Shown here piece by piece: positions 48,637-57,492 of a DNA stretch of 64,000 nt. The notes beneath the pieces are model-generated. The model ran no database searches and was not told where the DNA came from. It saw nothing but the letters and a program-made list of their open reading frames with translations. The DNA lies in contig NZ_LN913006.1 in NCBI RefSeq assembly GCF_001487165.1, positions 2,529,220 through 2,593,219 of the forward strand, given 5' to 3'. This DNA comes from Blautia massiliensis (ex Durand et al. 2017). GTDB taxonomy: Bacteria; Bacillota; Clostridia; Lachnospirales; Lachnospiraceae. A program made the position numbers and the translations under genes. Each line of letters begins with the position of its first letter. The stretch's first letter is position 1.

Positions 48637-49089
48637 TTAAAGCGGCTGCATCAGCTCAAGAATGATTCCATCCGGGTCTCTAAAATAAAAAGCTCTACTT
48701 TCCCCAAATCCATCTGCTCTAAAATCGAAATACTGCGGTTCAGACAAGCACTCCACATTATTATCTACGAGATGTTTGTAAGCAGAATCAATATCATCTG
48801 TGTAGAAACATACTTCCGAGATAGATGTTGTAAACAAATCAGAGGGAACTTTCTTTACTTCGTTGTTTACAAACTGAATCAGCTCAACTGGCGGTGCTTC
48901 AACAGCCTTGGAGCCATTCAAATAAGCGACCCTTGCTTTGCAATTTACTCTACGAAACATTTTATCTGTTTCTTCGCCTTCCATAAAAATCTCTCCTTGA
49001 AACTCAAGCCCAAGGACATCTCTGTAGAATGCAATTGAGCGTTCCAAATCAGAAACCGTTAGTCCTACATGATAAATTCTTCCAAACAT
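48637..49089 (-). CDS. VOC-family (glyoxalase/dioxygenase fold) protein
   Basis: 150 residues with two beta-alpha-beta-beta-beta modules. The first begins IYHVGLTVSDLERSIAFYRDVLGLEF (metal His in YHVGLTV). The second has EVCFYTDDIDSAYKHLV and ends FYFRDPDGIILELMQP with the metal-binding Glu. These enzymes include glyoxalases, ring-cleaving dioxygenases and drug-binding proteins; the substrate is not inferable. AGGAG lies 9 nt before ATG 49089. It stands between the recombinase and lysS. Confidence 0.88.
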   Translation of the reverse strand: MFGRIYHVGLTVSDLERSIAFYRDVLGLEFQGEIFMEGEETDKMFRRVNCKARVAYLNGSKAVEAPPVELIQFVNNEVKKVPSDLFTTSISEVCFYTDDIDSAYKHLVDNNVECLSEPQYFDFRADGFGESRAFYFRDPDGIILELMQPL

Positions 49090-49132
49090 ATATATTTCTC
49101 CTGTAAATTTCGATATGTATTTTTGTTTGTTT

Positions 49133-49163
49133 AAAAAATGGGCAATCCCGATTGGAATTGCCC
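49133..49163 (-). terminator. Terminator between lysS and the VOC gene
   Basis: GGGCAATTCC...GGGATTGCCC stem with TTTTTT behind it on the minus strand. It terminates transcripts coming from lysS. Confidence 0.82.
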
Positions 49164-49219
49164 ACTCATTGTACTAATTATGCGATTTTTTCTTGCTTGC
49201 ACCGATTTCTGCATCAAAT

Positions 49220-49240
49220 GATGTAAGTTTGATGTAAATC
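49220..49240 (+). repeat. 11-bp-period repeats downstream of lysS
   Basis: GATGTAAGTTT is followed by GATGTAAATC. On the minus strand the same DNA reads IYIKLTSFDAEIGASKKKSH-N-stop, another integrase-tail-like end. The pattern mirrors that at 44162-44183 next to the displaced lysS end. Confidence 0.5.
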
Positions 49241-49313
49241 GCTGTTTTTTTAGTTTTTTATCAAATGAAGTACGTCCCGTCTATTCGGTAAAACGGTACA
49301 TCTTTACATCATC

Positions 49314-51353
49314 TTAATAGAGCTTTGCACCTGCTGGAATATGGTCATCAACCATCAGAAGATGGAGCTTTTCTTCGCCTTCTTCTTCGTGGATAGCACT
49401 GAGGAGCATACCGCAAGAGTCAATGCCCATCATAGCTCTCGGTGGAAGATTTGTGATAGCGATAAGCGTCTTTCCAACCAGTTCTTCAGGCTCATAAAAG
49501 CTATGAATACCACTTAAAATGGTTCTGTCTGTGCCTGTTCCGTCATCAAGAGTGAACTGTAACAGTTTCTTTGACTTCGGTACTGCAACACACTCTTTAA
49601 CTTTTACTGCACGGAAATCTGACTTGCTGAATGTGTCAAAATCAACTGCTTCCTCAAACAAAGGCTCAATCTTTACCTTAGAAAAATCAATCTTTTCAGG
49701 CTCAGCTTTCACTTCTGCAGCTGCCGGAGCTGCTTCGGAAGTCTTGGAAGCTTTCTTATCAGCGTCCAGGGACTTCATTGTCGGGAACAGAAGTACGTCA
49801 CGAATTGCCTGGCTGTCTGTCAGGAGCATAACGAGACGGTCGATTCCGTATCCGATACCACCTGTTGGCGGCATACCGATCTCCAGTGCATTCAGGAAGT
49901 CTTCATCTGTGTGGTTGGCTTCCTCATCACCTGCGTCTGCAAGAGCATCCTGTGCTTTGAAACGCTCTCTCTGATCGATCGGGTCGTTGAGCTCGGAATA
50001 TGCGTTACACATTTCCCATGTATTGATAAAGAGCTCGAAACGCTCTACCTTGTTCGGATCGGAAGGTTTCTTCTTGGTCAGCGGAGAGATCTCGATCGGA
50101 TGATCCATGATAAATGTCGGCTGGATCAGCTCTTTCTCACAGTACTCCTCGAAGAAGAGGTTGATGATATCACCCTTCTTATGGCGATCCTCATACTCGA
50201 TATGATGCTCGTCAGCAAGCTTCTTGGCTGCCTCATCATCTGCTACTTCGTCAAAGTCGATTCCTGCATATTTCTTGATGGCATCGTTCATGGTCAGACG
50301 TGCGAAAGGCTTTCCAAGATCGATCTCGATACCATTGTAGGAAATCTTTGTGGAACCGCAGACCTTCTCTGCAAGGTAACGGAACATGGACTCTGTCAGC
50401 TCCATCATTCCCTCATAATCAGTATATGCCTGATAAAGCTCCATCAGAGTGAACTCCGGATTGTGACGGGTATCAACACCCTCGTTACGGAATACACGGC
50501 CGATCTCGTAAACTCTCTCAAGTCCGCCTACGATCAGTCTCTTAAGATAAAGCTCCAGGGAAATACGAAGCTTAACGTCTTCGTTCAGTGCGTTGTAATG
50601 TGTCTCAAATGGTCTTGCAGCTGCACCGCCTGCGTTGGAAACCAGCATTGGTGTCTCAACTTCCATGAAGTCACGTCCTGCAAGGAAGTTACGGATCTCC
50701 TTAAGGATCTGGGAACGTTTGATGAATACATTCTTGCTGTCCTGGTTCATGATAAGATCCACATATCTCTGACGATAACGGGTATCTGTATCTGTCAGTC
50801 CGTGGAATTTCTCAGGAAGGATCTGTAAGCTCTTGGAAAGAAGAGTCATCTTCTCTGCATGAATGGAGATCTCACCTGTTCTTGTTCTGAAAGCAAATCC
50901 CTCCAGACCAAAAATATCACCGATATCAGATTTCTTGAAATCTGCATAGGAATCGGTTCCAATGGCATCTCTTGCCACATAAACCTGAATGTTACCCTGT
51001 AAATCCTGGATATTGCAGAAAGAAGCTTTTCCCATTACACGCTTGAACATCATACGTCCTGCGATCGATACATGGATCGGGCTTGCGTCCATGATGCTTC
51101 TTCTTTCTTCATAATCCTTCTTCTGAGCCTCTTTTGTCTGCTCTTCATCAAGACCTGTTACATCAAGCTCCTTGCGATCTTTGAGAAGCTCTGCCTCATG
51201 TGCTTCATAGAGATTCTTTACCTCAAGGGAATGATGTGTCTGATCAAATTTTGTGATCTGAAACGGGTCCCTGCCATTTGCCTGAAGGTCTGCCAGTTTG
51301 TCACGACGTACCTTAAGCAGCTGGTTTACATCCTGCTTCTTCTGCTCTGCCAC
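49314..51353 (-). CDS. lysS: Lysyl-tRNA synthetase with C-terminal tRNA-binding (EMAP/Trbp111-like) domain
   Basis: 679 residues. An anticodon-binding OB fold lies at ~60-180 ([19 protein letters not shown]). The class II catalytic core has motif 1 ([10 protein letters not shown]), motif 2 ([16 protein letters not shown]) and motif 3 ([13 protein letters not shown]). An Ala/Lys linker (~530-555) joins an extra domain ending [40 protein letters not shown] and [17 protein letters not shown], the PF01588 tRNA-binding fold more familiar from MetRS. Bacterial LysRS is usually ~490-500 residues, so the extension is notable. The 3' end is the element attachment site. Upstream greA is 64 nt away and likely cotranscribed. 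Confidence 0.95.
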   Translation of the reverse strand: MAEQKKQDVNQLLKVRRDKLADLQANGRDPFQITKFDQTHHSLEVKNLYEAHEAELLKDRKELDVTGLDEEQTKEAQKKDYEERRSIMDASPIHVSIAGRMMFKRVMGKASFCNIQDLQGNIQVYVARDAIGTDSYADFKKSDIGDIFGLEGFAFRTRTGEISIHAEKMTLLSKSLQILPEKFHGLTDTDTRYRQRYVDLIMNQDSKNVFIKRSQILKEIRNFLAGRDFMEVETPMLVSNAGGAAARPFETHYNALNEDVKLRISLELYLKRLIVGGLERVYEIGRVFRNEGVDTRHNPEFTLMELYQAYTDYEGMMELTESMFRYLAEKVCGSTKISYNGIEIDLGKPFARLTMNDAIKKYAGIDFDEVADDEAAKKLADEHHIEYEDRHKKGDIINLFFEEYCEKELIQPTFIMDHPIEISPLTKKKPSDPNKVERFELFINTWEMCNAYSELNDPIDQRERFKAQDALADAGDEEANHTDEDFLNALEIGMPPTGGIGYGIDRLVMLLTDSQAIRDVLLFPTMKSLDADKKASKTSEAAPAAAEVKAEPEKIDFSKVKIEPLFEEAVDFDTFSKSDFRAVKVKECVAVPKSKKLLQFTLDDGTGTDRTILSGIHSFYEPEELVGKTLIAITNLPPRAMMGIDSCGMLLSAIHEEEGEEKLHLLMVDDHIPAGAKLY

Positions 51354-51417
51354 TTGTTGGCCTCCTTAATCTATCTGTCGTTCAAGCGGATCTGTGCGAT
51401 CCGCTCCGTTGTCTGCT

Positions 51418-51903
51418 TTATACGTTTCTCTGGATCTCAAGAACCTTGTATTTCATGATTCCGGACGGCATCTCAACCTCAACGATATCGTTGGTGTGTG
51501 CACCGATCAGTGCTTTACCTACCGGAGACTCATTGGAGATCTTTCCCTCAAGGCTGTTAGCCTCTGTGGAACCTACGATCTTCAGCTCCATATCTTCCTC
51601 AAATTCATAATCATGAACCTTAACCTTGCAGCCTACGCTGATTCTGTCAAGATCGACTTCGTCCTCTACTACAACCTCAGCGTTCTTGAGGATCTTCTCG
51701 ATCTCCTCGATACGTGCCTCGATATCTCTCTGCTCATCCTTTGCTGCATCGTACTCTGCGTTCTCAGAAAGGTCTCCCTGCTCTCTGGCCTCTTTGATCT
51801 TTCCTGCTACTTCTTTTCTCTTAACAACTTTCAGATCGTGCAGCTCGTCTTCCAGTTTTCTAAGTCCTGCGTATGTGAGTAAGTTCTTCTTTGCTTCTTC
51901 CAT
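51418..51903 (-). CDS. greA: Transcription elongation factor GreA
   Basis: 161 residues, full length. The N-terminal coiled coil contains the catalytic acidic tip (QGDLSENAEYDAAKDEQ, D and E at the loop) that enters the RNA polymerase secondary channel to stimulate cleavage of backtracked RNA. The C-terminal FKBP-like domain has IVGSTEANSLEGKISNESPVGKALIG. A perfect sigma-70 promoter lies ~140 bp upstream. The greA-lysS order is common in Clostridia. Confidence 0.96.
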   Translation of the reverse strand: MEEAKKNLLTYAGLRKLEDELHDLKVVKRKEVAGKIKEAREQGDLSENAEYDAAKDEQRDIEARIEEIEKILKNAEVVVEDEVDLDRISVGCKVKVHDYEFEEDMELKIVGSTEANSLEGKISNESPVGKALIGAHTNDIVEVEMPSGIMKYKVLEIQRNV

Positions 51904-52040
51904 TTTGCCTTACTTCCTTTCAAAACCGTGCTGTTTTTTCTGAAAAAAATACAGCTTCGGATATTTCTGTTGCTACCATTCCCAAGAGCTCTTTTTTCTA
52001 AAAAAGGGCGTAAAAATCTCAGGATATTCACAATTCCTGT

Positions 52041-52069
52041 ATTATACCGAAAAGCCCCAGTATTGTCAA
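52041..52069 (-). promoter_or_regulatory. Consensus sigma-70 promoter of greA-lysS
   Basis: On the minus strand TTGACA (52064-52069), a 17-nt spacer and TATAAT (52041-52046): an exact consensus match, giving a ~130-nt leader before greA. Confidence 0.9.
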
Positions 52070-52102
52070 GCATTCCACGTCGAAAAAGGGTCCCTGAAAT
52101 AT

Positions 52103-52147
52103 GCAAAAAAAGCCGCGCGAAATCTCAGATTTCAACACGGCTTTTCT
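52103..52147 (-). terminator. Terminator of the glycosyltransferase gene
   Basis: Nested stem: AAAGCCG/CGGCTTT outside and GAAATC/GATTTC inside, followed by TTTTTTT on the minus strand. It separates the glycosyltransferase from the greA promoter. Confidence 0.85.
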
Positions 52148-52172
52148 GTATTATCCTGCCCGGTCTGATTCC

Positions 52173-53123
52173 TTATTTCTTCTCCGGAAAAAGATCTTTA
52201 TAACGATTAGTCACCATCTGTGTCTGATACTCAAAATCCTGTTTATGCTGATTGACCAGTGTAGAAAGGATGATCCCTGAAAACCAGCAGATGATAGCTG
52301 TCAGGATCACAAACCCGCTGACGATCAGTGTCGGGATCTTTTCCACTGTCCCAACCTCCAGAAAATGTACCAGCACCGGAATAAAGAATACCATTCCCAC
52401 CACAAACAGCACTGCTGCGATAAGGGAGAAGAACTCCAGCGGCTTGTAATTTTTGAACATTTTCACAATAGTCTTCAGGACCTTAAATCCATCTGCATAA
52501 GTATTCAGCTTGGACTCACTTCCCTCCGGCCTGTCACGATATTCAATGACTACATTCTCAACCTGCATGTTCTTATCGATGGCGTGGATCGTCATCTCTG
52601 TCTCGATCTCAAAATTCCTGGAAAGTACCGGGAATGTTTTTACAAAGCGGTAACTCATGGCACGGTAACCTGTCATGATATCCTTGATGTTGCTTTTGAA
52701 AAGACGGTTAATGGAACCTCTTACGATGCTGTTTCCAAAGTTGTGGAAAGGTCTCTTGTTCTCTGTAAAATATGTAGAAGAAAGGCGGTCACCAACTACC
52801 ATGTCTGTGCCTTTCTCCAGAACCTTGCTGCACATTTCAGCTGCAAACTCTGCCGGATAAGTATCGTCGCCATCTACCATAAGATAACACTGCGCATCGA
52901 TATCCCGAAACATACTGCGGATCACGTTTCCTTTTCCCTGCTGATACTCATAACGGACAACTGCCCCTTCTTTTCTGGCGATCTCGTCTGTTCCATCTGT
53001 AGAGTTATTATCATATACGTAGATCACAGCTTCCGGAAGTGCTTTTTTCATATCGCGGATAACCTTTGCTACCGTCTTGCTTTCGTTGTAGCAAGGAATT
53101 AAAACTGCTATTTTATCTGCCAT
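52173..53123 (-). CDS. GT2-family glycosyltransferase with C-terminal membrane helices
   Basis: Start set at ATG 53123 (AGGAG 8 nt upstream; the longer frame has no site). 316 residues. The GT-A domain reads IAVLIPCYNESKTVAKVI, then YVYDNNSTDGTDEIA and the nucleotide/metal DGDD in CYLMVDGDDTYP. GYRAMSYRFVKTFP resembles dolichol-phosphate-mannose/undecaprenyl-phosphate sugar transferases. Two membrane helices near the C-terminus (FFSLIAAVLFVVGMVFFIPV and LIVSGFVILTAIICWFSGII) place it at the membrane. It probably makes an undecaprenyl-phosphate-linked sugar for envelope glycans. The sugar is unknown. Confidence 0.88.
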   Translation of the reverse strand: MADKIAVLIPCYNESKTVAKVIRDMKKALPEAVIYVYDNNSTDGTDEIARKEGAVVRYEYQQGKGNVIRSMFRDIDAQCYLMVDGDDTYPAEFAAEMCSKVLEKGTDMVVGDRLSSTYFTENKRPFHNFGNSIVRGSINRLFKSNIKDIMTGYRAMSYRFVKTFPVLSRNFEIETEMTIHAIDKNMQVENVVIEYRDRPEGSESKLNTYADGFKVLKTIVKMFKNYKPLEFFSLIAAVLFVVGMVFFIPVLVHFLEVGTVEKIPTLIVSGFVILTAIICWFSGIILSTLVNQHKQDFEYQTQMVTNRYKDLFPEKK

Positions 53124-53238
53124 TATTTTTCTCCTGTAAAACAAAAAAACTTTCTGCGGATTCCCGCTAACTGACTGTAGCACGCGCCCCGTTCCTTGTC
53201 AATAGAACGTTTCGTTTTCTCCGACATACTTTTCTCTT

Positions 53239-54213
53239 TTATCGCTCCAGTACCATGTCTGTAAGCTTTTTCAATTCTTCATAGCTTGAAATATTATTAG
53301 ATTCTCTCCGGATTCCCGCACTGTGCCGCATACCGGCTGTATACCAGGCTACATGCTTCCGCATTTCGCGGATCCCGATATACTCACCCTTTATCGCGAT
53401 CTGATCTTCGGCATGGCGCAGGATCATCTCGCAGACTTCCTCTGCGGTTGGTCTGGAAAGCTTTTCCCCGGTGCGGAAATAGTGATTCAGCTCCCGGAAG
53501 ATCCACGGGTTCCCACGTACTGCACGGCCGATCATCACCGCATCGCAGCCAGTTTCTTTAAACATGGCTTCTGCAGTTTCCGGTGAAACGATATCTCCGT
53601 TTCCTATCACCGGAATAGTCACCGCTTCCTTCACCCTGCGGATAGCATCCCAGTCCGCCTGACCGGAATAATACTGCTGTCTGGTCCTTCCATGAACTGC
53701 GATGGCTGCTGCACCGGCATCCTCCACCCGTTTTGCGATCTCCACCACATCCACCGGCGTATTTTCATCAAAGCCAATGCGGACCTTCACCGTTACCGGC
53801 TTGGAAACTGCTCCGGAAACACTGCGGACGATCTCTTCGATTAGCTGAGGATCCTTCAGAAGAGCTGAGCCCTCGCCATTATTTACCACCTTGGGAACCG
53901 GACATCCCATATTGATATCGAGAATGTCAAAGGGACGCTCCTCAATGCTTTTTGCCACCTCTGCCATAAGGTCCGGCTCGCTGCCGAAAAGCTGCATGGA
54001 TACCGGATGCTCCCCGGGATCGATTTCCATCAGCGCCTCTGTATTCTTATTATGAAAAGAGATCGCCTTGGCACTGACCATTTCCATACAGATCAGGCCT
54101 GCACCCTGCTCCTTGCAAAGTCTTCGAAATGCCAGATCCGTAACCCCTGCCATCGGTGCAAGCACAAAGGGGTTCGGTATCTCCACATTTCCGATCTTCC
54201 ACTGCATCTTCAT
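53239..54213 (-). CDS. dusB: tRNA-dihydrouridine synthase DusB
   Basis: 324 residues. FMN-binding TIM barrel with PFVLAPMAGVTDLAFR, DILDINMGCPVPKVV (catalytic Cys in M-G-C-P), KPVTVKVRIGFDE, AAIAVHGRTRQQYYSG, and phosphate loop CDAVMIGRAVRGNPW. The helical C-terminal tRNA-recognition domain follows. It reduces specific uridines in tRNA D-loops with NADPH. A DUF6145 gene lies 3 nt upstream, so both are one operon. Confidence 0.95.
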   Translation of the reverse strand: MKMQWKIGNVEIPNPFVLAPMAGVTDLAFRRLCKEQGAGLICMEMVSAKAISFHNKNTEALMEIDPGEHPVSMQLFGSEPDLMAEVAKSIEERPFDILDINMGCPVPKVVNNGEGSALLKDPQLIEEIVRSVSGAVSKPVTVKVRIGFDENTPVDVVEIAKRVEDAGAAAIAVHGRTRQQYYSGQADWDAIRRVKEAVTIPVIGNGDIVSPETAEAMFKETGCDAVMIGRAVRGNPWIFRELNHYFRTGEKLSRPTAEEVCEMILRHAEDQIAIKGEYIGIREMRKHVAWYTAGMRHSAGIRRESNNISSYEELKKLTDMVLER

Positions 54214-54216
54214 GGA

Positions 54217-54585
54217 TCATTCCTCAACGGCATCTGCTTTTTTCTGCAGTTCCTCATCCGGGATATCTCCCAGGAAAAATACCTTGTAATACATTTCCAG
54301 AGATTCCAGAAGCTCTCTTTTGTCCCGCTGGAGTTCCTTGATCTTCAGTGCACTTCCGATCTCGTCAAAACGGGCATCTGCCTCCAGGGCCTCAGTCTTA
54401 AACTGCAGACTGCCGTCCTCATCAAATTCCAGTGTCAGGATCCCGCCTACATCCTCTGTGAAAAGCACACACATGATCTGCAGCTCCTGCTTTACCGTCT
54501 CAGGAAGAGACGCAAAATCCTGGTTAAAATAATATTTCTGCTCATAAGAGCTTGCTCCGCAGAGCACAATGTTATCCTGATACAT
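54217..54585 (-). CDS. DUF6145 family protein
   Basis: 122 residues, soluble: two beta-rich segments (NIVLCGASSYEQKYYFN and GGILTLEFDEDGSLQFKTE) followed by a long C-terminal helical part (KELQRDKRELLESLEMYYKVFF). This matches the DUF6145 proteins that sit beside dusB in Lachnospiraceae. No function is known. GGAG lies before ATG 54585. Conserved linkage with dusB hints at tRNA modification or metabolism. Confidence 0.75.
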   Translation of the reverse strand: MYQDNIVLCGASSYEQKYYFNQDFASLPETVKQELQIMCVLFTEDVGGILTLEFDEDGSLQFKTEALEADARFDEIGSALKIKELQRDKRELLESLEMYYKVFFLGDIPDEELQKKADAVEE

Positions 54586-54606
54586 AAAATCTCCTTTATT
54601 TATAAC

Positions 54607-54642
54607 TTGACACTCCCCACAGCTAAAGCAGGGAGATTCTTG
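54607..54642 (+). mobile_element. IS200/IS605-type end or omega-RNA-scaffold-like remnant
   Basis: TTGACACTCCCCACAGCTAA followed by AGCAGGGAGATTCTTG: a CTCCC/GGGAG stem around an 'A-G-C-T-A-A-A-G-C' loop that ends in GATTCTTG. This is the form of the conserved hairpin at the right ends of IS200/IS605-type TnpB elements, which is also part of their guide-RNA scaffold. No transposase gene is nearby, so it is a solo end or a fortuitous terminator (TTTTTT follows). Confidence 0.5.
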
Positions 54643-54716
54643 TTTTTTCCACTACTGCAATAAAACATCAACGGAAAATCGCTGCCGGAAATTTTATCCG
54701 ATCTGTGCTGCATGTT

Positions 54717-55523
54717 TTACACATAGCTGTATAAACCACGTACAGAAACCTCTCCGGAATTTACTTCCTCGACTGTACCGTCTGCACGCTCTACCAGAAG
54801 CTCTCCGCCGGCATTGATCCCTCTTGCGATCCCCTCATATGGATCATTCTGATCCAGTACACGTACCGGCTGGTTCAGATTGGCCAGCATTTTCTCATAA
54901 TCCGGTTTCAGGCCGCTGAGATCCTCTGTCTGTACAAATCTCTCATAATTTTCCTCAAAATGCTTCATCACAAGTCCGACTACCTGTGCCCGGTCAAAGG
55001 GATGTCCGCTTTCCAGATACAGAGAGGTAGCCTTATCTGCCATTTCTTCCGGGAAGCTTTCCATATTTACGTTAATCCCGACTCCGATAACTGCACAGCC
55101 GATCTTATCCTGCTTCATGGTCATTTCGGTTAAGATACCGCAGATCTTTTTGCGGGAAACAACTACATCGTTAGGCCATTTGATCCCTACCTCAAGACCG
55201 AGCTCTGCTACTGCCTGTGCAACTGAAAGTCCCATAACAAGTGTCAGCATCGGCGCCTTCTGCGGAGAAAATTCCGGGCAGATAAGGATACTCATAGTAA
55301 TGGCACTGTCCGGCGGCGCACTCCATCGTCTTGTAAAACGTCCGCGTCCTGCGGACTGATATTCTGCCACAAACAGCTCTCCGTGTCCTGCGCCTTCTTC
55401 CCTCCAGGCACGTTTTCCCCAGAGGTTGGTGGAATCTGTTTCTCTTGCAAAATGGACGGTTTTGCCCGCCCATTTTGTATGTGTTGCCTGTGAAATTATT
55501 TCTTCATTAAATAAATCTGACAT
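54717..55523 (-). CDS. birA: Biotin-[acetyl-CoA carboxylase] ligase (no repressor HTH)
   Basis: 268 residues. The catalytic BPL/LplA fold has the biotin-adenylate loop GRGRFTRRWSAPP (G-R-G-R-x-x-R), TMSILICPEF, IKWPNDVVVSRKKICGILTEM and VIGVGINVNM. The C-terminal SH3-like cap ends GELLVERADGTVEEVNSGEVSVRG. The N-terminal DNA-binding domain of bifunctional BirA is absent, so it is a ligase without repressor function. Its start overlaps the argF stop by one base (TAATG). Confidence 0.93.
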   Translation of the reverse strand: MSDLFNEEIISQATHTKWAGKTVHFARETDSTNLWGKRAWREEGAGHGELFVAEYQSAGRGRFTRRWSAPPDSAITMSILICPEFSPQKAPMLTLVMGLSVAQAVAELGLEVGIKWPNDVVVSRKKICGILTEMTMKQDKIGCAVIGVGINVNMESFPEEMADKATSLYLESGHPFDRAQVVGLVMKHFEENYERFVQTEDLSGLKPDYEKMLANLNQPVRVLDQNDPYEGIARGINAGGELLVERADGTVEEVNSGEVSVRGLYSYV

Positions 55524-56521
55524 TATTTCTCCGGCTCTCCTAATGTTGCAACGATCACAGCCTTAATGGTGTGCATACGGTTCTCAGCTTCGTCGAATAC
55601 CTTGGACTGCGGAGACTCGAATACTTCGTCTGTAACCTCCATATCTGTAAGGTTGAAACGCTCGCCCATCTCTTTTCCGATCTTTGTCTTAAGATCATGG
55701 AATGCCGGCAGACAGTGAAGGAAGATCGCCTTTTCACCGGCGTTCTCCATTACATGTCTGGTAACCTTGTATGGTGTCAGGTCGTGGATACGCTCTGTCC
55801 ATACTTCGTCAGGCTCGCCCATGGATACCCATACATCTGTGTAGATGATGTCCGCATCTTTTGTTCCTACCTCCACATCCTCTGTGAGAGTGATGGTGGA
55901 ACCTGCCTCTTCTGCCCACTGCTGACACTGTGCTACAAGCTCATCATTCGGGAAATATTTCTTATTGGTGCAGGCTACGAAATCAAGACCAAGCTTGGAG
56001 CATACAACCATCAGGGAGTTACCCATGTTGTAACGGGCATCGCCCATGTATACAAGCTTCAGGCCTTTCAGTTTGCCGAAATGTTCACGTACTGTCAGCA
56101 TATCTGCAAGCATCTGTGTCGGATGATACTCGTTTGTCAGGCCATTCCATACCGGTACACCTGCATGCTTCGCAAGCTCCTCAACAATATCCTGACCGAA
56201 GCCACGGTACTCGATTCCCTCATACATTCTTCCGAGAACTCTTGCAGTATCTGCAATGCTCTCCTTCTTTCCGATCTGGGAGCCTGTGGGATCCAGATAG
56301 GTAGAACCCATTCCCAGATCATGAGCTGCCACTTCGAAGGAACAGCGTGTTCTTGTGCTTGTTTTTTCAAAGATCAGGGCAATATTCTTACCTCTGTAAT
56401 ACTCATGAAGCTCTCCTGCTTTTTTCTTTGCCTTCAGATCTGCTGCAAGGTCGATCATGTAAGTGATCTCTTCCGGTGTAAAATCTTTCAGTGTCAGGAA
56501 ATTTCTTCCTTTAAGATTCAT
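55523..56521 (-). CDS. argF: Ornithine carbamoyltransferase
   Basis: 332 residues, full length. The carbamoyl-phosphate motif is [16 protein letters not shown] (S-T-R-T-R), followed by [18 protein letters not shown] (H-P-x-Q) and the ornithine-site LHCLPAFHD (H-C-L-P). It forms citrulline from ornithine and carbamoyl phosphate in arginine synthesis (or runs in reverse in the deiminase pathway). No other arg gene is nearby. It begins 26 nt after the SPFH gene and overlaps birA. Confidence 0.96.
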   Translation of the reverse strand: MNLKGRNFLTLKDFTPEEITYMIDLAADLKAKKKAGELHEYYRGKNIALIFEKTSTRTRCSFEVAAHDLGMGSTYLDPTGSQIGKKESIADTARVLGRMYEGIEYRGFGQDIVEELAKHAGVPVWNGLTNEYHPTQMLADMLTVREHFGKLKGLKLVYMGDARYNMGNSLMVVCSKLGLDFVACTNKKYFPNDELVAQCQQWAEEAGSTITLTEDVEVGTKDADIIYTDVWVSMGEPDEVWTERIHDLTPYKVTRHVMENAGEKAIFLHCLPAFHDLKTKIGKEMGERFNLTDMEVTDEVFESPQSKVFDEAENRMHTIKAVIVATLGEPEK

Positions 56522-56547
56522 AATATGTCCTCCTCATGGCTGCAGAT

Positions 56548-57489
56548 TTATTTCTGCTCTGCCGGTTTATCTGTCATGATTTCCTTCAGGGATGTTGCCA
56601 GCCCTGCGATGCCCTGTATCTCGGACGGAATGATGATCTTCGTTGCCTTGCCGTCAGCAACCTTTGTAAGAGCCTCCAGGCTCTTCAGAGTAAGAACAGA
56701 TTCATCTGCTCCTGCTTCCTTGATCATACGAAGTCCTTCTGCAGTTGCCTGCTGTACTTTAAGGACTGCCTGTGCCTGTCCTTCAGCCTCTTTGATCATA
56801 CGCTCCTTCTGAGCCTCCGCATGAAGGATCGCCGCCTGCTTCTCAGCCTCCGCATCCAGGATAGCGGACTGTTTTTTACCCTCTGCAACAAGGATGGTGG
56901 AACGTTTCTCTCCTTCTGCTTTCAGAATGGCTTCTCGTCTCTCACGCTCAGCCTTCATCTGTTTCTCCATGGCATCCTGGATGGCTGCCGGAGGAATGAT
57001 GTTCTTAAGCTCCACACGGTTAACCTTGATTCCCCATGGATCTGTAGCCACATCAAGGGAAGCACGCATCTTGGTATTGATAACCTCTCGGGATGTCAGT
57101 GTCTCATCCAGCTCCATATCACCGATGATGTTACGAAGTGTTGTAGCAGAAAGATTCTCGATCGCCATGATCGGATTCTCAACGCCATATGCGTAAAGCT
57201 TCGGATCTGTGATCTGGAAAAATACAACCGTATCGATCTGCATGGTTACATTATCTTTGGTAATTACCGGCTGCGGTGGAAAATCCACAACCTGTTCTTT
57301 CAGGTTTACTCTTCTTGCAACACGCTCAATGAACGGAACCTTGAAATGGATTCCTGTACTCCAGGTAGCCTTGTAAGCGCCAAGACGTTCCAGTACCACT
57401 GCATAGGCCTGCGGTACAATGCGGATACAGGATGCAAGTACCCACAGCACAAGAACGATGACTACAAGCAAAACAACAACTCCACCCAT
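56548..57489 (-). CDS. SPFH/band-7 (stomatin-like, QmcA/YbbK-type) membrane protein
   Basis: 313 residues: N-terminal membrane helix (VVVLLVVIVLVLWVLASCI), SPFH domain (YAVVLERLGAYKATWSTGIHFKVPF, then NVTMQIDTVVFFQITDPKLY and LRNIIGDMELDETLTSRE), and a long Ala/Glu/Lys-rich coiled coil (residues ~200-280). Such proteins form membrane-associated rings that organise membrane domains and modulate proteases. It lies 3 nt after the nfeD-type gene, the classic pairing. Confidence 0.92.
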   Translation of the reverse strand: MGGVVVLLVVIVLVLWVLASCIRIVPQAYAVVLERLGAYKATWSTGIHFKVPFIERVARRVNLKEQVVDFPPQPVITKDNVTMQIDTVVFFQITDPKLYAYGVENPIMAIENLSATTLRNIIGDMELDETLTSREVINTKMRASLDVATDPWGIKVNRVELKNIIPPAAIQDAMEKQMKAERERREAILKAEGEKRSTILVAEGKKQSAILDAEAEKQAAILHAEAQKERMIKEAEGQAQAVLKVQQATAEGLRMIKEAGADESVLTLKSLEALTKVADGKATKIIIPSEIQGIAGLATSLKEIMTDKPAEQK

Positions 57490-57492
57490 AAT

